A DNA stretch of 64,000 nt from Balamuthia mandrillaris (lineage: Eukaryota; Discosea; Longamoebia; Balamuthiidae), in NCBI GenBank assembly GCA_031835245.1, contig JAVKOQ010000015.1, positions 62,001 through 126,000 on the forward strand, read 5' to 3'. A program made the translations under genes and the position numbers. Positions within the stretch are counted from its first letter, which is position 1. Every line of letters begins with the position of its first letter. Positions 36,504-47,592 of this stretch are shown in pieces. The notes below the pieces were generated by a model. It was not told where the DNA came from and made no database searches. It saw only the letters and a list, made by a program, of their open reading frames with translations.

Positions 36504-36999
36504 ATGGCTGCTGAGCACTTTGACATCATTGTGATTGGTCTTGGAGGTGCTTCTTCTTCTTCTTCTTCTTCTTCTTCTTCTTCTTCTTCTTCTTCTTCTT
36601 CTTCTTCTCTCTCTCTCTCTCCTCAGGGGCAACTTCATATATATGTATATATAAAAATATATAGGCTTTGGTTCAGCTGCATTGTACTGGGCGGCGCGTA
36701 CCTCTGGCCCACGCACAGCGCATGGTAAACGCATACTCGGGCTGGAGCAGTTCAACCTGGGGCACCACCATGGCTCCTCGCAGGACCACTCCCGCATCAT
36801 CAGGCTGGCCTATGACAGCCCTGCCTACACCCGCATCGCCCCCGCTGCCTACATGATGTGGGCTGCCGTGGAGGAGGAGTCTGGCGTGCAGCTTGTGCAT
36901 AAGACTGGAGGCCTTGTTTTTGGAGACAAAGATGACGTGGTACTTGGCTTTTCGCTGTTCCTTTCTTCCTCATCCCGTCTCATTCATCTCTTCTTCCAA

Positions 37000-37043
<44 letters not shown>

Positions 37044-38181
37044 GCAAGTACTCATTTGTGGTTTTATAAAGCACGTTGACAAATATGCTAGAGCCATGGA
37101 GGACCAAGGCATTCCATTCCAGGACATGAGCGGCGAGGAGGCCATGAAGAGATGGCCTCAACTCACGCTCAGCAAAGACGAGAGGGTGCTGTACCAAGCG
37201 GACGCTGGTATCGTGGACCCTGCCAAAGCCAACGCCGTGCACGTAACGCTGGCCCTAGCTCATGGCGCTGAAGTCATTGAGCATGCTAGAGTGCTTCGCT
37301 TGGTGGCGTTGGGGAAGGACAAGTGCCAGGTGATCACCGAGCAGGTGACGCCCACGCCATCAGCCTATACCACCCCAGGACAGAAAACCACCAGGAAAGA
37401 GGTCACGTACACCTGCTCCAGGGTGATCCTTGCCACGGGCGCCTACACCAACTTTTGCCTAAAGAGCCTCGGCGTGAAGCTTCCACTGACCATTACCAAA
37501 GAGCAAGTGACCTACTGGGCGACGCCTCACCTGAAGCTGTTCTCCCCCAAAGTATTCCCGGTGTGGATCACTTATCACACAAACTCCAGCGGTGGCCAGA
37601 AGGTACTGAATGAGTGTTATGGCTTTCCTGTATATGGAGAAGTGGCTACCAAAGCTGGAGTACACCACGGTTAGCTCTCTACCTCATTCTCTCTCTTATC
37701 TATCGATTTACCTGTTCGTGCTGTTTCCGTTTCATGCAGGTGGCAAAGAAATCAGCATTGATGATTTGGTTGCTGGCAAGAGGGATATTAAAGAAGTGGA
37801 CTATGATGCATTACATCGGTTGGAAACCGTGCTAAAGGAAAAGATACCGCTGTTTATTGGCAAGCGGTTGTACACAAAGCCTTGTCTCTACGAGAACACC
37901 AAAGACTACGAACTAGTTATGGACACATTGGAGGTACACCTCTTCCTTCTTTACAACATTCTTGGGTTCTCATCTCTCACTCCCCTCTCCTTAAGGCATG
38001 TGGCTATCCTCAAATCAGTGTTGCCTTGGGGAGCGGCCATGGCTTCAAGTGGGCGTCCTTCATTGGTCTTGTATTGAGCCAACTGGCAAACAAGGGCAAG
38101 TCGAGCTATCCCATCGACAGCTTCAGGATCGACCGACCCACCCTTGGCTTTGAACGTCTTCCTGCTTCCTCTGCTCTCTGA
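36504..38181 (+). CDS. FAD-dependent amine oxidase of the monomeric sarcosine oxidase / PIPOX / MTOX type
   Basis: Oxidises an N-methyl or secondary amino acid (sarcosine, pipecolate or similar), giving H2O2. The start ATG at 36504 gives FDIIVIGLGG; intron 1 (CTT repeats) splits the dinucleotide-binding motif, which continues FGSAALYWAAR. Diagnostic blocks: LGLEQF, GSSQDHSRIIRLAY, a substrate domain with YQADAGIVDPAKAN, VILATGAYTNF, and KPCLYENTKDYELVMD. The Cys in the last block sits where the family attaches flavin covalently. GSGHGFKWA near the C-terminus closes the FAD site. The protein ends ASSAL; Ser-Ala-Leu is at best a weak peroxisomal signal. The 37003-37040 CT tract lies in an intron. 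The gene starts 104 bp after the NDUFAF7-like gene on the same strand. Confidence 0.9.
36550..36623 (+). repeat. (CTT)n then (CT)n microsatellite in intron 1 of the flavoenzyme gene
   Basis: About 20 CTT units are followed by a short CT run, within the 36547-36663 intron that splits the FAD-binding Gly motif. The sense strand is pyrimidine. Confidence 0.9.
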
Positions 38182-38412
38182 GCCGTTGCGCTGTCCGCAA
38201 AAAAAAAAACAACAAAGACATGAGAGAGGATATGAGATTAGAATAAGACATGAGCGAGGACGCGATCGTGGATACATGAGATTAAATAAGGACATGAGAG
38301 AGGACGCGAGCAGAGACACGAGAGAAGAGACGAGAGAGCAAAAGATTTTCATGTCGTCACAAAAAAAAGAAAGAAACAAAAGAAGAAGAGGGAACACCCA
38401 ACAACAAGGGTC

Positions 38413-38913
38413 ATGTCGGCCAAACAAAAGGGAGAGGAGGCGTTCAAGAGGTTGGATAAAATAGTGTGTATACGCCCCTAAAAAATACTTTTTGTCATTT
38501 AAAAAACATTTGCGTTCATTCTGGTAACCCAAACATTTTGTTTTGAAAAAAAAAAAAAGAATGCTGAACTCTTCACGCTTACTTATGGCTCCATTGTGAT
38601 GCAACTCATCAAAGACTTTGACACTGTTGAAGAGGTCAATGAACAGCTCGACGAAATGTAAACCAACACTTAACTCTCATCTCAACGGTCTCTTTTTTTG
38701 TTGGCTTACATCGCTTGGCATTCAAAAACAAAAGGGGTTACAACATAGGTGTTCGCTTGGTAGAAGAGTTTCTGGCCAAGTCTGGTACACAATGCAACCG
38801 AAACCTTCGTGACGCAGCGGAAACCATTGCAAAGGTTATTCTTTTACCTCCTTTGCCTCTCGTCTTGCTTTCTTGTCGTTTCTTTCTTTCTTTCTTGTCG
38901 TTCAGCCTTTGTT

Positions 38914-38953
<40 letters not shown>

Positions 38954-39361
38954 AAGCTGATTCTTTTTAAAAAAATAAATTTGGGTTTGAAGGTGGGCTT
39001 CAAGATGTTTCTTGGCGTCTCGGCTCAAGTGCCGCCAGGGAGCTGGAGCGCAGACGGCAACGAGTTCAGCCTAGTCCTAGAGGACAACCCTCTCACCGAG
39101 TTTGTGGAGCTGCCCGAAGAGTACTCGGCCTTGTGGTACTCTAACATCCTTTGTGGCGTCATTCGTGGAGCCCTTGAGATGGTTTGTTTGCTTTGCCGAG
39201 CTGTGTTTTTGTCCTCTCTCAAACTCATTTGTAATGCTGCAACACAGGTGCAAATGGACGTGGAGTGCAAGCAAACACGGTGCACGCTGAAAGGGGATGA
39301 CGCCACGGAGCTTCGAGTCTTTTTCAAGGGCATGATCAAAGACGAGGCACCTGCCTTCTAG
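38413..39361 (+). CDS. TRAPPC3: TRAPP complex subunit 3 (Bet3)
   Basis: Core subunit of the TRAPP tethering/GEF complexes for ER-Golgi traffic. Five exons with consistent phase (38413-38463, 38560-38657, 38735-38834, 38993-39181, 39248-39361) give 183 residues, matching the usual about 180. Exon 1 is only 51 nt (MSAKQKGEEAFKRLDKI). Exon 2 continues AELFTLTYGSIVMQLIKDF, exon 3 YNIGVRLVEEFLAKSG with a Cys (GTQCNRNL) at the family's conserved acylation region, exon 4 FKMFLGVSAQV and NPLTEFVELP, exon 5 MDVECKQTRCTLKGDDATE. All hallmark segments of Bet3 are present. The acceptor of exon 2 follows a run of A residues instead of a pyrimidine tract. The (CT)n run at 38917-38953 is in intron 3. Confidence 0.95.
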
Positions 39362-39489
39362 TCTCTGATTTTATGCTTCAATGTAACACGCAACAAACAA
39401 AAAACATCGTTAGACATAAGGTTCTTCTTCATTCTCCATTCTTTCTATTCTTTTTCTTTCTTTTATTTGCTGCATGGGGATAGTGCTAG

Positions 39490-40251
39490 TTACACTGAGT
39501 TGAAAGTAAGTAGCTCTACGTCATCGTATTCATCATCGCTGCAGTTGCTCGATGAAGAAGAAGCTGAAGAAAAGCCCCCATCGGCAGTCGTAGTTGCAGC
39601 AGCAGGAACGGCTGTAGCCGCGACACTGCTATCCTCAAAGTTGTGCAGAGGGTGTTGATGCTGATGTAAGAGAGCGCTGTTATCATTCGAAGTAGAGGTG
39701 GAATCTAATGGAGCACCAACGAGAGCACCGCCGCCACCACCGACATTATCACTAGCAGTGGTGTTTGCGGCCGCACCGCCGTTCCAGCATCGCGGATCAC
39801 GAGAGGGAGACGAAGGCAAAGGAAATGCAGGAGACGGCGCCTTTCTTCTCTTCTTGCGTTGGATGTAGAGCTCGAGCAGGTACAGCCCCACGAAGCAAAG
39901 GCCCAGCAGCACTACGATAGTTGGCAACGCTATGGTGATGACGAGGAAGGCTATGTTACTGCCACTACTCTCCCTCTCTCCATACTCCCCATGACGCTGA
40001 TGCGGTGGCGATGATACCTCTCGTAGGGAACGCAGACCTCCTGCTTCTCCTCCATAATCTCCTTTCCCGTCATCATGTTGGAAGGCCATGCAGGACCATG
40101 CGGAGGAAGAGGAAAACGTGGTGAAGGAGGAGAGGGCCGCTATCATCATCAACAGCATGAGAACCACCGTGTTCGTTGCGATCATGCCCATCATCGTTAT
40201 CGTCATCATCATCATCGTCGTTAGTATCGTCCTCTTTCTCGCCATTCCCAT
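39490..40251 (-). CDS. Small type I single-pass membrane protein, family unknown
   Basis: An uninterrupted frame of 253 codons from ATG 40251 (MGMARKRTIL). An earlier in-frame ATG at 40362 would add a GA-microsatellite-encoded Glu-Arg repeat and is less likely. A Met-rich hydrophobic stretch (about residues 8-38, MMMMTITMMGM) looks like a signal peptide or anchor. A short Ser/His/Gly-rich lumenal part follows, then a clear membrane helix (IAFLVITIALPTIVVLLGL) ended by the stop-transfer IQRKKRRK. The cytoplasmic tail is Gly/Ala/Ser/Thr-rich and acidic at the end (DDEYDDVELL). DDVELL resembles an acidic di-leucine sorting signal. I recognise no homologue. Confidence 0.6.
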   Translation of the reverse strand: MGMARKRTILTTMMMMTITMMGMIATNTVVLMLLMMIAALSSFTTFSSSSAWSCMAFQHDDGKGDYGGEAGGLRSLREVSSPPHQRHGEYGERESSGSNIAFLVITIALPTIVVLLGLCFVGLYLLELYIQRKKRRKAPSPAFPLPSSPSRDPRCWNGGAAANTTASDNVGGGGGALVGAPLDSTSTSNDNSALLHQHQHPLHNFEDSSVAATAVPAAATTTADGGFSSASSSSSNCSDDEYDDVELLTFNSV

Positions 40252-40259
40252 CGCCCCAA

Positions 40260-40290
<31 letters not shown>

Positions 40291-40716
40291 ACTGCTTTCT
40301 TGCTTGGTCGCTGATGATGTTAACGGTTCCTTCTCGTTCTGCAAAGTAGTGGCAAAAAACAAAAAAAGGTCTCAGGAGGAGGAGGAAGAAGCGAAGGCGG
40401 AGGCGGAGGAAGAGGAAGTGGGAATGGGCCATAGGGAAAAGTGAGGAGTGAAACGAGAGAAAGTTGGTGGGTAGCCCTCAGCATTATCATTTTGCTCTGT
40501 GAATGAAATGAGCGCCAGGGTGAGCTTGTTGGGTGGTGGGTGGTGGGGCTGAGAGAGAACTCACCCTTCTTGGCTGCTGGCCTTGTCCGTCATTTGTGTT
40601 GGTCGATGGGGATGGGGGTTGGAGGAAAGGCTGCTGTTTCCTTTGAGGCCTCCTCCTCCTCCTCAAACCCTCCGCACGTCCTCGGTTCCACCACTTTCAA
40701 CTCACAAAAAATAAGA

Positions 40717-40754
<38 letters not shown>

Positions 40755-41102
40755 CAACCAACAGGCAAAACTACACCCACCCACACACCAACGATGAAGA
40801 TGAGGCCAAGCAGCGACATAGATGGCGTGGGTGTTATTTGGTTTCCAACACAGCAAGCAGGGGCTCACCCGCACCGGGTTTAATAATGAAGGCTTAATGA
40901 ACCCTGCACAGCGCCATAAAGAAGAAGAGAGAGTGCGCGAGTGCACATAAAAACAAGTCTGCTGCCATCTCTCTATCTCTATCTCTGGGCTGTGAGGGGT
41001 GGTGAGCCTGTGTGACAGCGACACAAGGAATCTCTCTTCTTCTTCCTCCCCCTCCCCCATCGTTCTGTTCAAGCACAACAGCAGAGAGGACACACCAACA
41101 CA
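40252..41102. other. Divergent intergenic region upstream of the pseudo-Ras/RasGEF gene
   Basis: About 850 bp with a (CT)n run (40261-40290) in the leader of the minus-strand gene and a (GA)n run (40718-40751). TC-rich sequence (about 40965-41060) lies just before the plus-strand start. Antisense frames through here encode Leu-Ser repeats from the microsatellites and are not supported as genes. Confidence 0.55.
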
Positions 41103-41340
41103 ATGCAACAACGGCTGCGGAAGATGACGCGGCGGCTTCAGGGCTCTGCCGGGGGTGCTGGCGGTGGTGGCGGCCCTGCGGAGGGGAGCGGGGGTGGCGG
41201 CGGCGGCGGCTCGCGAGGCAGGTCTGGCAGCATCTACGACCGCCCCGTGCCTCAACCATCCGTTACAACCGAGGCCAGGCCCCCCGAGTTCAAGATTGTG
41301 CGCACTGCCTCCTCCTTCTTTGTCATCTTCTGTCCCCCTC

Positions 41341-41383
<43 letters not shown>

Positions 41384-41611
41384 TGCTTCTCTCTTCTTGG
41401 CTCTCTGTGGTGCCCTCCTTTTTTCTTCCTTTATCATTTTTTTTTTCGGTTTCTTCAACTCAACGTAATGGATGGGCACCATTTGCAGTTGGTGGTCGGC
41501 TCTGCGGAGGTAAATAAGGATCAGTTCATCCTTCAGTTCGTGAAGAACGAGGTGGTACGCTACCAACAGCTCGAACGTTCTGCCATGGGCATTGGTTGGC
41601 TTCTCTCTCTC

Positions 41612-41647
<36 letters not shown>

Positions 41648-41926
41648 TCTCTCTTCCTCTCTCTTCCTCTCTTCCTCTCTCTCTTCCTCTCTCTCTTCCT
41701 CTCTCTCTCTCAGTTAAAGTTTTGATTTCCTCTTAGAGGATGGATGGTTGAAGTTGTTGACGTCGTCCTGTTCTTCTTGTTGTGTTGTGTTCTGCAGATT
41801 TTTATGCAAACTGGAAGAAGCGCGTGGATGTCGATGGGAAGAGCTATATACTGGACTTGCACGATTGTCCCTCCTCTGTCGACTCCAATTCAGACAGCAC
41901 AGGTGCATTAATAGACGAGGTCCGTT

Positions 41927-41965
<39 letters not shown>

Positions 41966-44900
41966 ATACCAAGAACTCATTCGCTACCCAACAAACTCAA
42001 AAGCTCATACGCACAGCCGATGGCTTCATATTTATCTACAGCATAAACTCAAGAGAAAGCTTTCAGGACGCTCTTCTCAGTAGGGGCTATGCGCAGAGAG
42101 CACGCGCCGAGGGCACTCCCTTGCCTATGATCCTAGTCGGTAAAGATGCGTCGCAGGCAAAGCCACCGCAAGCCAACAACTCTGCTGCTCCCTCTCCAAT
42201 ATCTCCATTCTCACAGCCTCCTCGCCGCGTTTCAGTATTTGTTCATCCATTACTACCACAAACGTTCCATCCGACAACTGCCTTACCTTCGCCAGCAAGA
42301 GAGCAAAGAGGACGAACTGTTGGACCCGCTCCTGCTGTTGACCTGCGACAAGTAGATAGAGATGAAGGAAGAAGAGCTGCTCTCAACTTTGAATGTCCCT
42401 TTCGAGAAATCCCAACGTTCGTTCCTGAGGAATCTGCCAGCTGCTTCCTTACACTCGTCAAAGAGATTGTACGGTATAAACAGCTGCAACAACAGGCTGC
42501 AGAGGGAGGAACGAAACTCAATCCTTCGCGAGCAACAACGCAGGCTGCCAAGGAGGCACGCAAATCCAAGTTTCGCTTTACGGTGATGAATATGGAGGAC
42601 ATCAAGTTTGAACAAGTACAAAATTCCACACAACAGCCTCGCATCATTGCTGCCAGCATTATGCGAGTGGTGGAACGAATTACCTACGAGAAGTACCCCT
42701 GTATGACCTCCTCCTTTCTTTCTAATGTCTTAAGCCGAGAAGCTTCTTATCTGAACGTTTCCATTTGCTTTTATGCAGACCCTGCCCTTACAGCCAGTTT
42801 TCTACTTACGTACCGAAGCTTTATAACACCTTCTGAGTTTATGGAGCTACTGTTCGAGCGTTATATGATAGCACCCTCACCAGGCATGCGACCCTTAGAT
42901 GCTCAGTCTTTTGTAGCTACTGTACAAACTCCCGTACGACTTCGGTACTAATCCTAGCTCATCTCACGCTTCTCTCTCGCTTCTCTCTCCCAAGAGCTTT
43001 CTGTACGTTTACTCATCGTAATGCTACTATTGTTCAGAGTCTTCAATGTATTGCGGCTTTGGGTTCTTCATCACTTTTATGACTTTGAAGAAGATACCCA
43101 ATTAATGGCGACTCTTCAACAATTCATTGTATGCATTACGGTTTCTTCATAATCTTGTTAAGTTGTTGTCTAACTGTCGACTTAATTGGTACATTCAAAA
43201 AGGATGGTCCTATGAAAGCACACAGTCCGTCATGCGGTGAACAATTAGATAATCTGATCCAACGTCAAGTAAACTTGCTTTCTCTCTCTCTCTCTCTCTC
43301 TCTCATTCTCACCCTAAAAAAAATTACAGCTTGTGAAGCGGAGCAAACAACGGGAGCTGATGTTTGATGTACCGCCTCCCAAACCCATATTACCAAAGAA
43401 GCGGCTTACTCTGGGCGAGTTCAATTTCTTGGACTTACACCCGTTAGAGGTAGCGCGACAACTTACGTTGATTGATCACAAGTACTATAAAGCCATTACA
43501 CCCAATGAGTGCCTGCTTTGGCATAAACTAAGAAGCTCGGAAGAAAAGAAGAAAATATGCCCGAATGTCAGCGAAATGATTAACCGTTTTAATAGGGTCT
43601 CTCCCTCTCTTGTTCCTTCTCCCTTCTTCTGGTTTCATACAGTGCCTCATACTTAAGTTTATAGGGAAGCTTGTTTGTACGAGCTGAAGTGGTTTTATTA
43701 GAAAAAGCGAAAGCTAGAGCCAGTTGTATTTCACGTTGGATACAGGTTGCACAGGTTAGAGCTCTCTCTCTCTCTCTCTCTCCCTTGTTATTTCTCCCAC
43801 TTAAATTTGTTTCCATTCAATACAGGCATGTCTCTCTTTGAACAACTTCAATGGTACCATGATGATTGTTAGTGCTCTGGAGGATACTGCCATATATCGC
43901 TTGAAAAAAAGTTGGAAACTGGTATCGAAAAAAGCGGTACAGTGCTATGAGGACATTAAAGTGGTGGTGGAGGCCAGAGGCGGCTACCCTAACCTCCGTG
44001 CTGCTTTAAAGAACCGAACTGGTCCCCTTATCCCGTACCTCGGTACTTCCCTCTCTGTTTCTGTTTTTTGTTTATGTTCTTTTGTCAAATATGGATTCTC
44101 TTGGCTTTTTCTTATGTTGAGTTTTGGATAATAGGGTTGTTTCTCTCTGACTTGCTGGTATTAGATGATACTATGCCAGACTATTCAGATGAACACGCCC
44201 TACTCATCAACATCGAGAAATGTGAACGAGTGGCAAAAGTGATACACAACCTGCAGGCTTGGCAACAAAGTCCCTATTGCCTTACCTCAGTGCCTGCAAT
44301 AGGTAACTTTCCTTTCCGTTCAGTTCTCTCTTCAAGTTGATTCTTACAGTTTTGTGATACCTCCACTTAAACAGAGGCATATTTATCAGAAGATGTACCA
44401 TACGAAGAACAGGAATTATATAGAATGTCGTGTAAAGTAGAGCCCACAGATTCAAGACCAGCACCAACTGCCCCATCATCACCCTCATCTGGCAGTGCCT
44501 CTGCACCTTCCACACTATCCCGAAAAACTGTTGTCTTCCAAAACGAGACGAAAGCCAAAACGATCGCTGCTGTACCTCAGCGCACCACCGTAGCCTCCAA
44601 CACCATCTTTGCGTCACCATCTACAACGTCAAACACAACCACGGTGAGCACCTCGGCGTCCTCTCCAGCTGTACCCGTCCGACCGCATCGTCCTACTCCA
44701 CCAATGCTTAGCGCTCCTTCTCGTTCCACTTCCACGAGCACTCTGGAAGACCTCTCCAAAGTGCGCCATTCCAATTGGCCCTCCTCGAATCTTTCATGTT
44801 CTCTGGGCTCTCTTCCTCCGCTTCCGCAATTGCCGCGGGCGAAGCAGACTGTTACTTCGTCTACTCCTCCCCCAATTCCTCCTTCCTCTTCAAAACCTCG

Positions 44901-47354
44901 CTCGTTGTCAGGAGCAAATACCGCGAATAATTCCGTTCATAAACAAGTGCCCACATCAGCTCCACAATCTCCTGTACGGCTTCCTGCTGCATCGCCAACT
45001 TTAACAGCTCAAACTCGTGCATCACCTCCAATTCCTTCTTCTCCAGTTCTTTCGTCTTCTCCCCAAACCCCTCCCAGAAGTAATCGGCCTACCCTTACTT
45101 CTTCAACTGGGGGATTACCTACTCTATCCTCTCTTCCTCCCGTTTCTTCTCTCCCTCCGCTTCCTCCTCTCCCAACTGAATCTGATGTCACATCATCAGT
45201 ATTGCCGACAGCATTACCACCTTTGCCAAGCACCGAATTCTCTTCATACTTTTCTCCAACGGATAAACGTCGGTCTGGTGGGAATAGGGTGGCCACGCTG
45301 CCAGCTAGAGTTAATCACGAGAAGCCCGCTCCTCCTTCAAGAGCGGGTAAGGCTACCTTCTACTCCGAACAACAATTATCCTCGATTGCCACGGTACCCA
45401 CCGCCACTACTACTCCTGCTGTGCAACATCCTTTTCGTCAGTCCTCGTCCTCAGAACCCAACAGAGCTAGAGCAGAAGCCATCAGTGTCAGTACCAATAA
45501 CGATGGGCAAGGTGGCGGTGGTTTCCTCCTCAACAAGGCTAGAAAGCCTTTGGCCAAGAATTTCGAGGATATAGTGGGTCAAGTAGAGCGGTTGGCCGCC
45601 AACTTGCGAGGAGAGGCTTTGAGCAAAGCTATACAAGAATGGTTGGAACGATGGGACAAATCAGAGGCTGTTGTATCTCAAGGTGGGCACAGTCCCTTCA
45701 AGCGAGCCTTGCTCCACAGCACGGCCTTAGAGGCCATCTTGAAGCTCCTTCTCACTTCGGAGGGACTGGAGAGAAAAGATGCCACCAACGAAGCCGCCTT
45801 TCAGCTGCTCTCGCGAACGTTGGTCGGGCGACAGCTCTTCATCAAAGACGTTTGTACGTTTGTGACTCGGCTGACTGCCAACTCAGAGTTGAGCAGCATT
45901 CTGAAGGCACAAGAGGGAGGAGAAGCCTCAGCAGGCCTCAAAGAGGCTCTAGTGGCTGTGATTGCCGCATTTAAGCTTCAGCCCTTGGACTTGGAATTAC
46001 TGGAAGACCTGACTGAGTCCAATCAGAGAGCAACGGAGATAATGCTCTCCCTACAGGAAAAGGAGGACATGGAAGGCGCTCACTCCCTTCACATCAACGA
46101 GGAGAAGATTGAACTGAGCTTCCGTCTCGTATTGACCGAGGAGAGCATTACCGATATCATTCGTAAGCTCCGCTCGGTGGATCCCGCAGGAACAAGACAG
46201 ACCATAACTTACCATCCGCAACTCTTCTCACAGCTGGAGGAAGCCATCACCCTTTGCAGAAAGGAGAAGCCGCTTCGTCCCGAAACGTTGGAATTACTAA
46301 AAGAGTTTTTCACCTTCTTCCAAGCTCGTCTTCGCGCTCAAGCTTCCGAGGACGAAACCAATCTCAGCGACAGCCTTCGCTCTGTGGCCGAGGACCAATT
46401 GGACAGTTTGGACCTCCACGTGCAACAGCTTTGGGACCAAATGTATCTTTTGCATCGTCGCGTGATGAAGCTTCACCATCTAACTCAGAGCTCACCAACA
46501 ACACAATCCCCAACGGAGAGTCCACAGTACCAATTGCAGGTCGAGCAAGCAAACGCGGAGAATCTACAGATGACACGCAAATTACTGAGCAGAATAGACC
46601 TCATTGAAGGCAAGCTCAACTCCTTTGTCGTCTACTACGAAGGCCTCATCAACGGAAACTTGAACCTTGCTGGCATCGGGCCTCACGAAGCGCCCAGCAG
46701 GCGAAGCAGTTATGCCATTCAGGAAGCCCTTTTGGCCAGCAACACGGAGTTAGGCAACAGCGGCCAGGTCATCCCGCGCGGTGGCAGCAGACGCCAGCGA
46801 TCCAGACAACGAACCATCCTGGAGGCCTCACCCTCCGTCTCCGAAACCATTCGTGGCGTCTATGCCAACTTGTTGCGTCTCAGAAACCTACAGAGAACTC
46901 TGGAAGCAAAGCTCTCCCCACAAGCGCTTGTCTCGTCAGGCAAACTGATGACCAACAATGCTGACGAGGAAGAAGAGGACGATACCGACTTTTTCGATGA
47001 TATCAACGCTAATACTTTGCCGTCTTCCTCTCTCAACAATAACAACAAGAACAACAGTCGTTCAACATTTTTGGATGAAGGCGACGACCTTGCGGATTGG
47101 CTCTCTTCCTATGACGATAGCTCTCCTTCCTCCACTCACCCTTCCATAACATCAAGGGAAGGAAGTGAACTTTTGCATTCACCCAAAGCAACCAAAGTTG
47201 GCGCTCGTAGTTGGAGATCAAGCGCTCCTCCTTCAAGACATAAGGCCAGGGACTCTCCTTCTTTCGTGGGTAAGCGCAGAACGTTCTCGCCAGGTGCCGC
47301 CCAGCTTCCTTTGGATGCCACTGCCGACGATACTTCTACCGGCACCATTACTTG

Positions 47355-47355
<1 letters not shown>
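41103..47355 (+). CDS. RasGEF with N-terminal degenerate Ras-like (pseudo-GTPase) domain and long C-terminal region
   Basis: Predicted activator of a Ras-family GTPase. Twelve exons in consistent phase (41103-41297, 41489-41594, 41798-41919, 42004-42700, 42779-42944, 43038-43128, 43203-43268, 43330-43596, 43665-43754, 43826-44042, 44135-44302, 44375-47355) encode 1,721 residues. After a Gly-rich start, residues about 63-305 follow the Ras fold: [50 protein letters not shown] and the last helix [14 protein letters not shown]. The G motifs are degenerate (see findings). RasGEF_N follows (about 330-490, [14 protein letters not shown]), then CDC25 (about 510-735: [52 protein letters not shown]). 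Then comes a Pro/Ser/Thr-rich stretch, a helical region of about 370 residues that I cannot assign, and an acidic tail. The 213 nt at 42141-42353 could be a frame-preserving intron. Confidence 0.88.
41340..41376 (+). repeat. (CT)n in intron 1 of the pseudo-Ras/RasGEF gene
   Basis: A pure CT run inside the 41298-41488 intron, sense-strand pyrimidine, about 110 nt before the acceptor. Confidence 0.85.
41602..41711 (+). repeat. CT / CTCTTCCT compound repeat in intron 2 of the pseudo-Ras/RasGEF gene
   Basis: About 110 nt of CT and CTCTTCCT repeats fill much of the 41595-41797 intron. The pyrimidine strand is the sense strand. Confidence 0.88.
41929..41961 (+). repeat. (CT)n in intron 3 of the pseudo-Ras/RasGEF gene
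   Basis: A pure CT run in the 84-nt intron 41920-42003, sense-strand pyrimidine. Because three successive introns carry such runs, unspliced frames here spell Leu-Ser repeats. Confidence 0.85.
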
Positions 47356-47357
<2 letters not shown>

Positions 47358-47397
<40 letters not shown>

Positions 47398-47544
47398 ATG
47401 GATTGTAATTTTTTTAAAAAAGCTTTATTTATATGTTACAAGTAACGAACCACTTTTTTTTTGTTTCTGTCTCTCTCTTTTTTTTTTTTGCTTTCATTCG
47501 TTCATTCATACCTACAAAACAGTTTAAACAATTCACACAACAAT

Positions 47545-47585
<41 letters not shown>

Positions 47586-47592
47586 GCATAGG
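47358..47592. repeat. Convergent 3' region with two (GA)n microsatellites
   Basis: A 237-bp gap between the ends of the plus-strand RasGEF gene and the minus-strand coiled-coil gene. It contains (GA)n at about 47359-47394 and about 47549-47581, with T-rich sequence between them (47450-47500). For the RasGEF gene the first run lies on the purine strand of the 3' end, an exception to the intron rule. Confidence 0.8.

Noticed and set aside
40590-41255. Minus-strand frame antisense to the start of the pseudo-Ras/RasGEF gene
   Set aside because: Low complexity, carries a CT-repeat-encoded Leu-Ser run, and overlaps a well-supported exon on the other strand.
42146-42355. Alternative plus-strand frame inside the pseudo-Ras exon
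   Set aside because: It has no continuity with neighbouring exons in phase and no Ras or RasGEF similarity.
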